A DNA stretch of 32,916 bases from DASZPL01 sp035550315 (GTDB lineage Bacteria; Actinomycetota; Actinomycetes; JAFAQI01), in assembly GCA_035550315.1 (NCBI GenBank), contig DASZPL010000037.1, forward strand, positions 1 through 32,916. The letters run 5' to 3'. How positions within the stretch are numbered: position 1 is the stretch's first letter; each line of letters begins with the position of its first letter. Shown here in pieces: positions 7,451 to 14,476 of the stretch. Below the pieces are notes generated by a model. The model did no database searches. It saw only the letters and a list, made by a program, of their open reading frames with translations, and was not told the origin of the DNA. Both the position numbers and the translations under genes were made by a program.

Positions 7451-8908
7451 GTGGGCGACGTCACGTACCGCAGCACCGCGGGCCGCGGCCTGCTGGTCGC
7501 GACCGTGCTCGGCTCCGGCGTCGCGTTCCTCGACAGCACGGTCGTCAACGTCGCGCTGCCGCGGATGGCCGCCTCGTTGCACTCGGGCTTCGCGACGATG
7601 CAGTGGGTGCTCGACGCCTACCTGTTGACCCTCGGCTCGCTGGTGCTGATCGGCGGCGCGCTTGGCGACGTGATCGGCCGCCGCCGGGTGTTCCTGATCG
7701 GGCTGGTCGGCTTCGGCGCGACCAGTGCGCTGTGCGGCGCGTCGCCGGACGGCCGGGTGCTGATCGTCTCCCGGGCGGTGCAGGGCATCGCCGCGGCACT
7801 GCTGGTTCCCGGCAGCCTCTCGCTGATCACCGCGAGCTACACGGCGGAGGACCGCGATCGGGCGATCGGCGCCTGGTCGGGTCTCGCCGGGCTCGCCAGC
7901 GCACTCGGGCCGTTTCTCGGCGGCTGGCTGGTCGGCGCGGCGTCGTGGCGCTGGGTGTTCTTCATCAACCTGCCGCTAATTGCGGTGGCGATCGCCGTCA
8001 CGCTGCGCTGCGTGCCCGAGTCGCGCGACGAGGAGCCGGGCCTCTCGACGCTGTCACGACTCGACCTTCCGGGCGCAGTGCTGGCATCCGGCGGGCTCGC
8101 GCTGCTGACCTTCCCGCTGATCGAGAACGACGCAGCGATGGCAGTGCGCGGCTCGCTGTTCGCAGCCGCGGCGATCGCCGGCGTGCTGTTCGTCGTCGCG
8201 GAGCACCGCCGGGCACACCCGATGCTGCCGCTGGAGCTGTTCGGCTCGCGCACGTTCACGATCGCGAACGCCGTGACCTTCGTCGTGTACGGCGCGCTGG
8301 GCGGGGCGCTGTTCCTCGTCGCCGTCCAGTTGCAGACCGGATTGGGCTACTCGCCACTCGAGGCCGGCGCGGCGACCGTGCCGATCACCGTCCTGCTGCT
8401 GCTGTTCTCGGCAAGGGTCGGCGCGCTGCTGCCGCGGGTCGGCGCGCGCACCTTCCTGACCGCCGGGCCGATCCTGGCGGGCGGCGGCCTCGTGTTGCTC
8501 GCCCGGGCGGTGCCCGGATCGTCGTACGCCGGCGGCGTCCTGCCCGGCGTCCTCGTCTTTGCGGCCGGCATGTGCCTGGTCGTCGCCCCGATCACCGCGA
8601 CCGCGCTCGGGGCGGTCGAGCCGGCGCGCGCCGGGCTGGCCAGCGGGGTGAACAACGCGGTCGCGCGAGTCGCCGGCCTGGTCGCGGTCGCCGTGCTGCC
8701 GGTGGTCGCCGGCGCGCCGAGCGGCACCCACCTGTCCACGCACGGCTACCGACTCGCGATGATCGTCGCCGGGGTGATGGCGGCGGCCGGCGGCGTGCTC
8801 GCCCTCGCCGGCCTGCCGGTGCGCAGTCACGTGACGGCCGGCGCCCGCGAGCCCGACCCGGCCCTCCAGCCGCCGCCCTACAGCCGGGCCGGCAAAGCCG
8901 GCCAATAG
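7451..8908 (+). CDS. MFS transporter, DHA2 (EmrB/QacA-like) family
   Basis: A 485-residue major facilitator with many hydrophobic helices, length compatible with the 14-helix DHA2 group. Features are the first helix with FLDSTVVNVALPRM, the motif-A loop GALGDVIGRRRVFLIG after helix 2, RAVQGIAAALLVPGSLSLI, and motif C around GLAGLASALGPFLGGWLVG, which marks drug/H+ antiporters. WRWVFFINLPL follows as usual in this family. The start GTG at 7451 is seven bases after the SPFH stop. The substrate cannot be predicted; a proton-coupled exporter of hydrophobic compounds is the family expectation. The tail after about 460 is polar and Pro-rich. Confidence 0.9.
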   Translation: MGDVTYRSTAGRGLLVATVLGSGVAFLDSTVVNVALPRMAASLHSGFATMQWVLDAYLLTLGSLVLIGGALGDVIGRRRVFLIGLVGFGATSALCGASPDGRVLIVSRAVQGIAAALLVPGSLSLITASYTAEDRDRAIGAWSGLAGLASALGPFLGGWLVGAASWRWVFFINLPLIAVAIAVTLRCVPESRDEEPGLSTLSRLDLPGAVLASGGLALLTFPLIENDAAMAVRGSLFAAAAIAGVLFVVAEHRRAHPMLPLELFGSRTFTIANAVTFVVYGALGGALFLVAVQLQTGLGYSPLEAGAATVPITVLLLLFSARVGALLPRVGARTFLTAGPILAGGGLVLLARAVPGSSYAGGVLPGVLVFAAGMCLVVAPITATALGAVEPARAGLASGVNNAVARVAGLVAVAVLPVVAGAPSGTHLSTHGYRLAMIVAGVMAAAGGVLALAGLPVRSHVTAGAREPDPALQPPPYSRAGKAGQ

Positions 8909-8920
8909 CCTTGAGCTGTG
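8906..8920 (+). promoter_or_regulatory. leaderless promoter of the LLM oxidoreductase gene
   Basis: TAGCCT at 8906-8911 fits TANNNT and is followed after six bases by GTG at 8918. There is no Shine-Dalgarno. The element overlaps the TAG stop of the MFS gene. A small hairpin (GCCGGC at 8888-8893 and 8897-8902, AAA loop) lies just upstream. This makes the LLM-thioesterase-methyltransferase trio a likely separate transcript. Confidence 0.45.
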
Positions 8921-9823
8921 CGGGAGGAGTGGGCGGCTCGGATCGGACGGGTCGGCGTGTGGAGCGGCCAGCTGGACTTCTCGCCAGCGGCCGTCGTACG
9001 CGAAGCGGCTCGCGAGGTCGAGACGCTGGGCTACCGCGCCCTCTGGACCGGCGAGGCGGTCGGCCGTGAGGTCCTGACGGCGGCGCAGTTGTTGCTCGCC
9101 GCCACAGATTCGTTGGTCGTCGCGACCGGCATCGCGAACATCTGGGCCCGCGACGCCCTCGCCACCGCCGCCGGCCAACTGGCGCTCGGCGAGGCCTACC
9201 CCGACCGGTTCATCCTCGGCATCGGCGTATCGCACAAGCCGCTGCTGGACGTGCGCGGCGAGGACTACCGGCAGCCGCTGTCGTTCATGCGCGACTACCT
9301 CGACGGGATGGACCACGGTTACGACGTCTACCGCGCCGTCGCGCCGGTCAGCCGCCCACCGCGGCTGCTGGCCGCGCTCGGCCCGAAGATGCTGGCGCTT
9401 GCCGCGGACTGCGCCGACGGGGCGCACAGCTATTTCGTGCCGCCAGAACACACCGCCCGCGCCCGCGAGATCCTCGGCCGCGACAAGCTGCTGGTGCCGG
9501 AACAGGTGGCGGTGCTCGCGACCGACGCCGAGCACGCCCGGGAGATCGCGCGGCGGCACACCGCGGCGTACCTGCGGCTGTCGAACTACGCGACCAACCT
9601 GCAGCGGTTCGGCTTCGACGAAGCCGAATTCGCCGACGGCGGCAACGACCGGCTGGTCGACACCATCTGTGCCTGGGGTGACGTCGAGGCGATCGTCGCG
9701 CGGGTGAAAGCGCATCTGGATGCCGGCGCGGACCACGTCGCGGTGCAGGTGCTGGTCGACGATCGTCGCGGCCTGCCGCGCGCGGAGTGGGCCGAGCTCG
9801 CGCCGGCGTTGTTGGCCCTGTGA
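8918..9823 (+). CDS. LLM class F420-dependent oxidoreductase (TIGR03620-like)
   Basis: A 301-residue luciferase-like monooxygenase-superfamily protein. Such TIM-barrel enzymes use F420 (or FMN) for hydride transfer; the short actinobacterial subgroup (TIGR03620) has uncharacterised substrates. Visible features are the N-terminal strand RIGRVGVWSGQLD, LGYRALWTGEAVGRE, ATGIANIWARDA, the conserved YPDRFILGIGVSH, and PPRLLAALGPKMLALAADCADGAHSYFVPPEH, which matches the flavin/F420-binding barrel end. The start codon GTG sits six bases after a TANNNT element. The stop overlaps the next start as GTGA, so it is translationally coupled to the thioesterase gene. F420 as cofactor is inferred from the subfamily, not proved by the sequence. 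Confidence 0.87.
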   Translation: MREEWAARIGRVGVWSGQLDFSPAAVVREAAREVETLGYRALWTGEAVGREVLTAAQLLLAATDSLVVATGIANIWARDALATAAGQLALGEAYPDRFILGIGVSHKPLLDVRGEDYRQPLSFMRDYLDGMDHGYDVYRAVAPVSRPPRLLAALGPKMLALAADCADGAHSYFVPPEHTARAREILGRDKLLVPEQVAVLATDAEHAREIARRHTAAYLRLSNYATNLQRFGFDEAEFADGGNDRLVDTICAWGDVEAIVARVKAHLDAGADHVAVQVLVDDRRGLPRAEWAELAPALLAL

Positions 9824-10596
9824 GCGAGTTCGGGCCAGCGACCACGGTGCGCCGGCGGACAGAGGGCGCGTACGACGTCGACCTGGACCCGGACTGGTCA
9901 ATCGGCGACAAGCCCAACGGCGGGTATCTGCTCGCCGTGATCGCCCGCGCGGCGTGCGACGCGGCGGCCGCGCCACACCCGCTGGCGGTCTCCGGCCACT
10001 TCATGCGTGCGCCGGTGGCCGGACCGGCCGAGGTGCGTGTCGAGGTGATCCGGCAAGGCCGGCGGGTCTCGACGGTGCGGGCGGGGCTGTGGCAGGAGGG
10101 CCGGCCGTTCGTCGAGACGCTGATCAGCGCGGGCGCCATCGCCGCCGGCGACCCCGAGTGGGCCGGTGACCCGGCACCGGTGCTCCCGCCGCCGGCGGAC
10201 TGCCCGGAATGGGAGCCACCCAACTTCCCGATCCCGCTGTTCCGGCGGATGGAACTGCGGCTCGACCCGGCCACCCACCCGTGGCCGGGCAACGGCAACC
10301 CGGTGATCCGCGGCTGGATCCGGGTGCGCGACGAAGCCGAGCCCGACCCGCTGCTGCTGCTGGTCGCCGTCGATGCGATGCCGCCCACCGTCTTCCACCT
10401 CGGCCGCTTCGGCTGGGCACCGACGGTCGAGCTGACCGGTCTGGTCCGGGCAGTGCAGGCGCCCGGCTGGTTGCGCTGCGAGGCGCGGACCAAGGCGGTC
10501 GAGGGCGGCTGGTTCGACGAAGAGGCAACGGTGTGGGACGCGACCGGCCGGTTGGTCGCCCAGTCGCGGCAGCTCGCGCTCGCCGCCGGTTCCTGA
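9820..10596 (+). CDS. acyl-CoA thioesterase-like double-hotdog protein
   Basis: A 258-residue protein resembling the TesB-like / 4HBT_3 thioesterase family. Two hotdog repeats are suggested: residues about 15-110 (DPDWSIGDKPNGGYLLAVIARA, with PLAVSGHFMRAPVAGPAEVRVEVIRQGRRVST) and about 140-255 (LLLLVAVDAMPPTVFHLGRFGWAPTVELTGLVRA, with GWFDEEATVWDATGRLVAQSRQLAL). The GGY and the late DxxG...AQSRQ segments are typical of TesB-like enzymes, which hydrolyse acyl-CoA. I choose GTG at 9820, which overlaps the preceding stop as GTGA, rather than the longer open frame from 9787. The next gene starts two bases after the stop. Substrate unknown; the coupling with an F420-type reductase suggests joint action on a CoA-linked or lipid compound, as inference. 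Confidence 0.82.
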   Translation: MSEFGPATTVRRRTEGAYDVDLDPDWSIGDKPNGGYLLAVIARAACDAAAAPHPLAVSGHFMRAPVAGPAEVRVEVIRQGRRVSTVRAGLWQEGRPFVETLISAGAIAAGDPEWAGDPAPVLPPPADCPEWEPPNFPIPLFRRMELRLDPATHPWPGNGNPVIRGWIRVRDEAEPDPLLLLVAVDAMPPTVFHLGRFGWAPTVELTGLVRAVQAPGWLRCEARTKAVEGGWFDEEATVWDATGRLVAQSRQLALAAGS

Positions 10597-10597
10597 C

Positions 10598-11248
10598 GTG
10601 GACGACCCGGCGGCGGTCGCGCCGGAGCCGATCGACCCAGCGCTGCGAAAGGTCGCCGACGCCGCCAAAGGATTCCTGCCCGAACCGGAAGCCGAGGCGT
10701 TGTACGACGCCGGGTGGGCGATGGCGCCCCACGGACCGCTGCTGGAGATCGGCACCTACTGCGGCAAGTCAGCAACCTGGCTGGGCGCGGCCGCCCGCGC
10801 TCGCGGCGGCCGGCTGGTCACGGTCGACCACCATCGCGGCTCGGAGGAGAACCAACCGGGCTGGGAGTGGCACGACCCGTCGCTGGTCGATCCGGCGGTC
10901 GGCGCGATGGACACGTTGCCGTTCTTCCGCCGCACCATGCACGCTGCCGGGCTGGAGGACGTCGTGACCGCGATCGTCGGCCGTAGTACGACGGTCGCGG
11001 CGTTGTGGTCGAGCCCGCTGGCGTTGCTGTTCATCGACGGCGGCCACAGCGAGGAACACGCGCAGAACGACTACGCCGGCTGGGCGCGGCACGTGATGCC
11101 GGGCGGCGTGCTGGCGATCCACGACGTGTTTCCCGATCCGGCCGACGGCGGGCAGGCGCCGTACCACGTCTACTTGCGCGCGCTCGACGACGGCTTCGCC
11201 GAGATCCGGCAGGTCGGCAGCCTGCGGGTCCTGCAGCGTCCCCGCTAA
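10598..11248 (+). CDS. class I SAM-dependent methyltransferase (Methyltransf_24 type)
   Basis: A 216-residue Rossmann methyltransferase. Motif I is LLEIGTYCGKSATWLG (Glu50 to about 63), the acidic end of strand 2 is LVTVDHH, and LLFIDGGHSEEHAQNDYAGW followed by GGVLAIHDVFPDP is the Methyltransf_24 / CmcI-like arrangement, in which acidic and His residues around IDGGHSYE can bind a metal. The GTG start lies two bases after the preceding stop without a ribosome binding site, so coupling is likely. It converges on the toroid gene, with nine bases between stop codons. The acceptor is unknown. In other actinomycetes I recall similar genes beside GT4 / methyltransferase / 'prenyltransferase' sets, which would tie it to the opposite-strand cluster. 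Confidence 0.85.
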   Translation: MDDPAAVAPEPIDPALRKVADAAKGFLPEPEAEALYDAGWAMAPHGPLLEIGTYCGKSATWLGAAARARGGRLVTVDHHRGSEENQPGWEWHDPSLVDPAVGAMDTLPFFRRTMHAAGLEDVVTAIVGRSTTVAALWSSPLALLFIDGGHSEEHAQNDYAGWARHVMPGGVLAIHDVFPDPADGGQAPYHVYLRALDDGFAEIRQVGSLRVLQRPR

Positions 11249-11257
11249 GACCGCAGG
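11221..11257. terminator. possible bidirectional terminator between convergent operons
   Basis: CCTGCGGGTC (11221-11230) pairs with GACCGCAGG (11249-11257), leaving one bulged G, so the stem encloses the TAA of the rightward methyltransferase gene and ends just before the stop of the leftward toroid gene. It has no T-run on either strand. It is the only hairpin separating the two converging units. Confidence 0.4.
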
Positions 11258-12352
11258 TCAGCGACGGACGGCGCCGGCCTCGCTGGGCTCGCAGCCGCAG
11301 GCGCCGCCGCCGAGCCGCGTGCCCAGCGGCAGGGCGTCGGCCCGGAAGATGTCGCTCGCCGCGGTCGTGCTCGACAGCGTGTCGGCGGCGAGGACCACCG
11401 CCGCCGCGGTCCACGACGAGTGCTCGTCGGGCCAGTTGACCGACGCGGCGTACTGCCAGCCGGTCCAGTACGAGCCGTCCGCCTCGCGCAGGTGCTGAAT
11501 GTCGCCGAACAACTGCAGCGCCCGGTCGGTCATGCCGACCGTCTCCAACGCGATCACGCACTCGGCGGACTCCGCGCCGGTCACCCACGGCTCGTCGTCG
11601 ACGCATCGGATGCCCAGCCCGGGCACGACGTAGCGATCCCAACCGTTGCGGAACCGGCGGCGCGCCGGCTCGCCGCGCACCGCGCCGCCCAGCACGGGGT
11701 AGTACCAGTCCATCGAGAACCGGTCCTTCTCGACGAACACCTCCGGGTGCTCACTGACCAGGTGCCCGAGCCGGCCGGCCGCGATCTCCCACTCCGGTTG
11801 CGGCTGGTCGACCAGGTCGGCGAGCGCGAGGCCGCACCGCAGCGAGTGGTACGTCGAGGACGAGCCGGTCAGCAGCGGGCCGCCGTCGCGCGGCTCGCCC
11901 TCCGGCGTCACCGACCAGGCGATCTCGCCGCGGTCGGTGGCGTAGCTGGTCACCAGATCCAGCGCGCGCCGGACGCTCGGCCACATCCGATGCAGGAACT
12001 CGCGGTCGCGCGTGATCAGCCAGTGATGCCAGGTGCCGACCGCGACGTACGCGCACTGGTTGGTCTCGAACGTCGGGTCTTCCACCTCGCCGCCGGTGAT
12101 CTTCGACGGCCACGACCCGTCCGGGCGCTGCCAGCGCAGCAAGAACTCGTACGCGGCTTCGGCCTCGGTCCGGAAGCCGGTGACCAGCAACGCCATCGCG
12201 CACTCGATGTGGTCCCACGGGTCGCAGTGACCGCCGGGGAACCACGGAATCGCGCCGGACGGTTCCTGCATCCCGGCGATCGAGGCACCCGTGGTGCGGA
12301 CCTGCTCGGCCGTGAGGACGCCGGCGACCGAGGGGATATCAGGCCGCGACAT
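11258..12352 (-). CDS. alpha/alpha-toroid protein ('prenyltransferase'-like or six-hairpin glycosidase-like)
   Basis: A 364-residue soluble protein without signal peptide. It has repeated helix-hairpin blocks with Trp/Gly-rich turns: QEPSGAIPWFPGGHCDPWDHIECAMALL, FLLRWQRPDGSWPSKI, ETNQCAYVAVGTWHHWLITRDREFLHRMWPSVRRALDLV, READGSYWTGWQYAASVNWPDEHSSWTAAAVVLA. The DGSW and DGSY turns recall terpene-cyclase / prenyltransferase repeats, and relatives are often labelled 'prenyltransferase'. However, the segment 'W...TRDREFL...WPSVRRALD' is typical of six-hairpin glycosidases (GH15/GH65-like), and no isoprenoid Asp-rich motif is seen. I favour an alpha/alpha toroid acting on a saccharide. Its start lies 14 bp inside the upstream methyltransferase gene, so the two are coupled. 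The tail ends in Cys/Gly-rich GGGACGCEPSE. Function unknown. Confidence 0.75.
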   Translation of the reverse strand: MSRPDIPSVAGVLTAEQVRTTGASIAGMQEPSGAIPWFPGGHCDPWDHIECAMALLVTGFRTEAEAAYEFLLRWQRPDGSWPSKITGGEVEDPTFETNQCAYVAVGTWHHWLITRDREFLHRMWPSVRRALDLVTSYATDRGEIAWSVTPEGEPRDGGPLLTGSSSTYHSLRCGLALADLVDQPQPEWEIAAGRLGHLVSEHPEVFVEKDRFSMDWYYPVLGGAVRGEPARRRFRNGWDRYVVPGLGIRCVDDEPWVTGAESAECVIALETVGMTDRALQLFGDIQHLREADGSYWTGWQYAASVNWPDEHSSWTAAAVVLAADTLSSTTAASDIFRADALPLGTRLGGGACGCEPSEAGAVRR

Positions 12353-13073
12353 GGCGCGCCTCCCCTGCCGTCGCGGGCTTGTCGGCGTACACCACCAGGC
12401 TCTTGCCGAGCACCGGGTTCAGCACCTGCTCCGCGGTGCGGGTGAGCCACGGCCGCTTGACGATGTCCCAGACCAGGATGCGGTTCCACAGCCGCGACGG
12501 CACGCTCTCGCGGCCGAAGGTGCAGTTCAGCCACCAGTACGGCGAGTGCAACGCGTGCGCATGGTGCCGGCCACGCACCCGCAGCCCGGTCGCCTCGAGC
12601 CGCGAGATCAGCTCGTCACCGCGGTAGATCCGGATGTGACCGCCCGGCGTGTGCTGGTACTCGCGAGGCAGCGCCCAGTTGATCCGCTCCGGCCACCATC
12701 GCGGCACGGTCACCGCAACCTGCCCGCCCGGCTTCACGATCCGAGTGATCTCGGCCATCGCCCGCTCGTCGTCGGGGATGTGCTCCAACACCTCAGAGGC
12801 GATCACCGCGTCGAACGAGCCGTCCGGGAAGGGCAGCGCCAGGACGTCGCCGCGGACGACCGCGGCGGTCGCGCCTTCCGGGACCTCGCCACTGGAGGCC
12901 ATCGCGTAGAACATCGTGGCGACCTCGCGCAGCTCGTCGATGCTGTGGTCGTAGGCGACCACGTCGGCGCCACGACGCAGCAACTCGAACGCGTGCCGCC
13001 CAAAGCCACAGCCGAGATCGAGCACGCGGTCGCCCGGCGAGATCGGGAACTGCCTGAAGTCGACGGTCAGCAC
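12339..13073 (-). CDS. class I SAM-dependent methyltransferase
   Basis: A 244-residue Methyltransf_11-type enzyme. Motif I VLDLGCGFGRHAFELLRRG begins at residue 17; VVAYDHSIDEL, GDVLALPFPDGSFDAVIASEVLEHIPDDERAMAEITRIVKPGGQVAVTVPRWWPE cover motifs II to post-III. The region after about 145 (YQHTPGGHIRIYRGDELISRLEATGLRV, then SPYWWLNCTFG) resembles methyltransferases in polysaccharide or lipid clusters. It starts with GTG at 13073, only three bases after the GT4 stop, and overlaps the toroid gene by 14 bp at its 3' end, so the three form one operon. The acceptor is not known; a sugar hydroxyl or a lipid-linked saccharide is a reasonable inference from the neighbours. Confidence 0.87.
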   Translation of the reverse strand: MLTVDFRQFPISPGDRVLDLGCGFGRHAFELLRRGADVVAYDHSIDELREVATMFYAMASSGEVPEGATAAVVRGDVLALPFPDGSFDAVIASEVLEHIPDDERAMAEITRIVKPGGQVAVTVPRWWPERINWALPREYQHTPGGHIRIYRGDELISRLEATGLRVRGRHHAHALHSPYWWLNCTFGRESVPSRLWNRILVWDIVKRPWLTRTAEQVLNPVLGKSLVVYADKPATAGEARHVAA

Positions 13074-13076
13074 TGC

Positions 13077-14366
13077 TTACGCCGTCGCCGCCGAAGCCCG
13101 CGCCGCCTTGGCGACCTGCTCGATCGCGCCGCGGTAGACCTCGACCATCGACTCGGCGACCGCGCGCCAGGTGTACGACGTCTCGATCCGCCGCCGGCCG
13201 GCCGCGCCAATCGAGGCGCGACGGGCGTCGTCGTCGAGCAACGCGTCGAGCGCGTCCGCGAGGTCGGCGGGATCGCCCGGCTTGACCAACACCGCAGTGG
13301 AGCCGTCAGTGCCGACCACCTCCGGCAGCGCGCCGCCGGTGGTCGCGATCAGTGGCGTGGCGCAGGCCATCGCCTCGACCGCCGGGATCGAGAAGCCCTC
13401 GTAGAGCGAGGGCACAACCGCGATCTCGGCGGAAGCGAGCAACTCGGCGATGCCGTCATTCGAGAGGCCCGACACGAACCGGACGGCGTCACCGAGGTTG
13501 AGGTCGGTGACCGCCCGGGCGACCGGCCCGTCGGGATTCGGCTTGCCGACGACCACCAGCTCCACGTCGTGGCCGGTGCGGACCTTGGCCACGGCTTCGA
13601 GCAGCACCTTGACGCCCTTGATCGGGCTGTCCGAACTGGAGACCGCGACCAGCCGGCCGGGGACACGCGGCGCGGACGGCGGGTGGAACGTCGCGGTGTC
13701 GACACCGATCGGCACCACCCGCATGACGTCGGGGTTGACCTTGAAGTCACGGACGATGTCGGCGGCGGAGTTACTCGACACGGTGACGATCGAGGACATC
13801 TGCCGCGCCACCCGCGCCTGCATCCGGGTGAAGCGATACCAGCGGCGCTTGCCCAGCCGCTGCCGCAGGTTCGGCGCGTTGGCGATCTCGACCACCCGGT
13901 CGACGCTGCACGGATGATGGATGGTCGCGATCAGCGGCAGCCCCGCCTTGGCGATCGAGGTCATGCCATAGCCGAGGGTCTGGTTGTCGTGCACCACGTC
14001 GAAGTCGGCGATCCGACGCTTCAACAGCCGGGCGGCGCGCAACGAGAACGTCAGCGGCTCGGGGAAGCCGCCGGTGCCCATCGACGCGAACTCGAGCAGG
14101 TCGATCCAGTCGCGGAACTCGCGCGGGCGCGGCACCCGGAACGGATCCGGCTCCCGGTAGAGGTCGAGGCTGGGCAGCTCGTACAGCTCCGGGCCGGGGT
14201 CCAGCACGGGGTACGGCTGCCCGCTGATCACTTCGACGTGGTGACCGAGCTCGACCAGCTCGCGGGTCACGTGCCGGACGTAGACGCCCTGACCGCCGCA
14301 GTGCGGCTTGCTGCGATAGGAGAGCAGCGCGATCCGCAACGCGTCGCCGGGGAAGTCGTTGCGCAC
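13077..14366 (-). CDS. glycosyltransferase family 4
   Basis: A 429-residue GT-B glycosyltransferase. The N-terminal domain begins LRIALLSYRSKPHCGGQGVYVRHVTRELVELGHHVEVISG, the usual acceptor-side Gly-rich loop of GT4 enzymes. The C-terminal donor domain has RLVAVSSSDSPIKGVKVLLEAVAKV, VVVGKP, and the EX7E motif in SLYEGFSIPAVEAMA. There is no signal peptide or membrane span, so it is cytosolic and probably works on a nucleotide- or lipid-linked sugar at the membrane face. The GTG at 14366 is the start I choose; AGAGG lies about 13 bases before it, and a possible -10 (TAGCAT, 14423 to 14418 on the minus strand) is further upstream. It is the first gene of a trio with the methyltransferase and the toroid protein. 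Specific donor and acceptor unknown. Confidence 0.88.
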   Translation of the reverse strand: MRNDFPGDALRIALLSYRSKPHCGGQGVYVRHVTRELVELGHHVEVISGQPYPVLDPGPELYELPSLDLYREPDPFRVPRPREFRDWIDLLEFASMGTGGFPEPLTFSLRAARLLKRRIADFDVVHDNQTLGYGMTSIAKAGLPLIATIHHPCSVDRVVEIANAPNLRQRLGKRRWYRFTRMQARVARQMSSIVTVSSNSAADIVRDFKVNPDVMRVVPIGVDTATFHPPSAPRVPGRLVAVSSSDSPIKGVKVLLEAVAKVRTGHDVELVVVGKPNPDGPVARAVTDLNLGDAVRFVSGLSNDGIAELLASAEIAVVPSLYEGFSIPAVEAMACATPLIATTGGALPEVVGTDGSTAVLVKPGDPADLADALDALLDDDARRASIGAAGRRRIETSYTWRAVAESMVEVYRGAIEQVAKAARASAATA

Positions 14367-14429
14367 GCGGCTGTCGCACCTCTTTCGTGGCGCGTCCGGA
14401 TCCGCGCTCGGACCCCGATGCTAACGAGG

Positions 14430-14449
14430 AAAAACCGAATCCCGCTCGG
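14430..14449 (-). terminator. possible intrinsic terminator of dnaB
   Basis: On the minus strand a 4-bp CCGA/TCGG stem with a 7-base loop (14449 to 14435) is directly followed by five T (14434 to 14430), 28 bp after the dnaB stop. The stem is short, but the T-run is exceptional in this GC-rich DNA. Confidence 0.4.
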
Positions 14450-14476
14450 CACCCCGGAAATCGGACAGCTCCGGCG

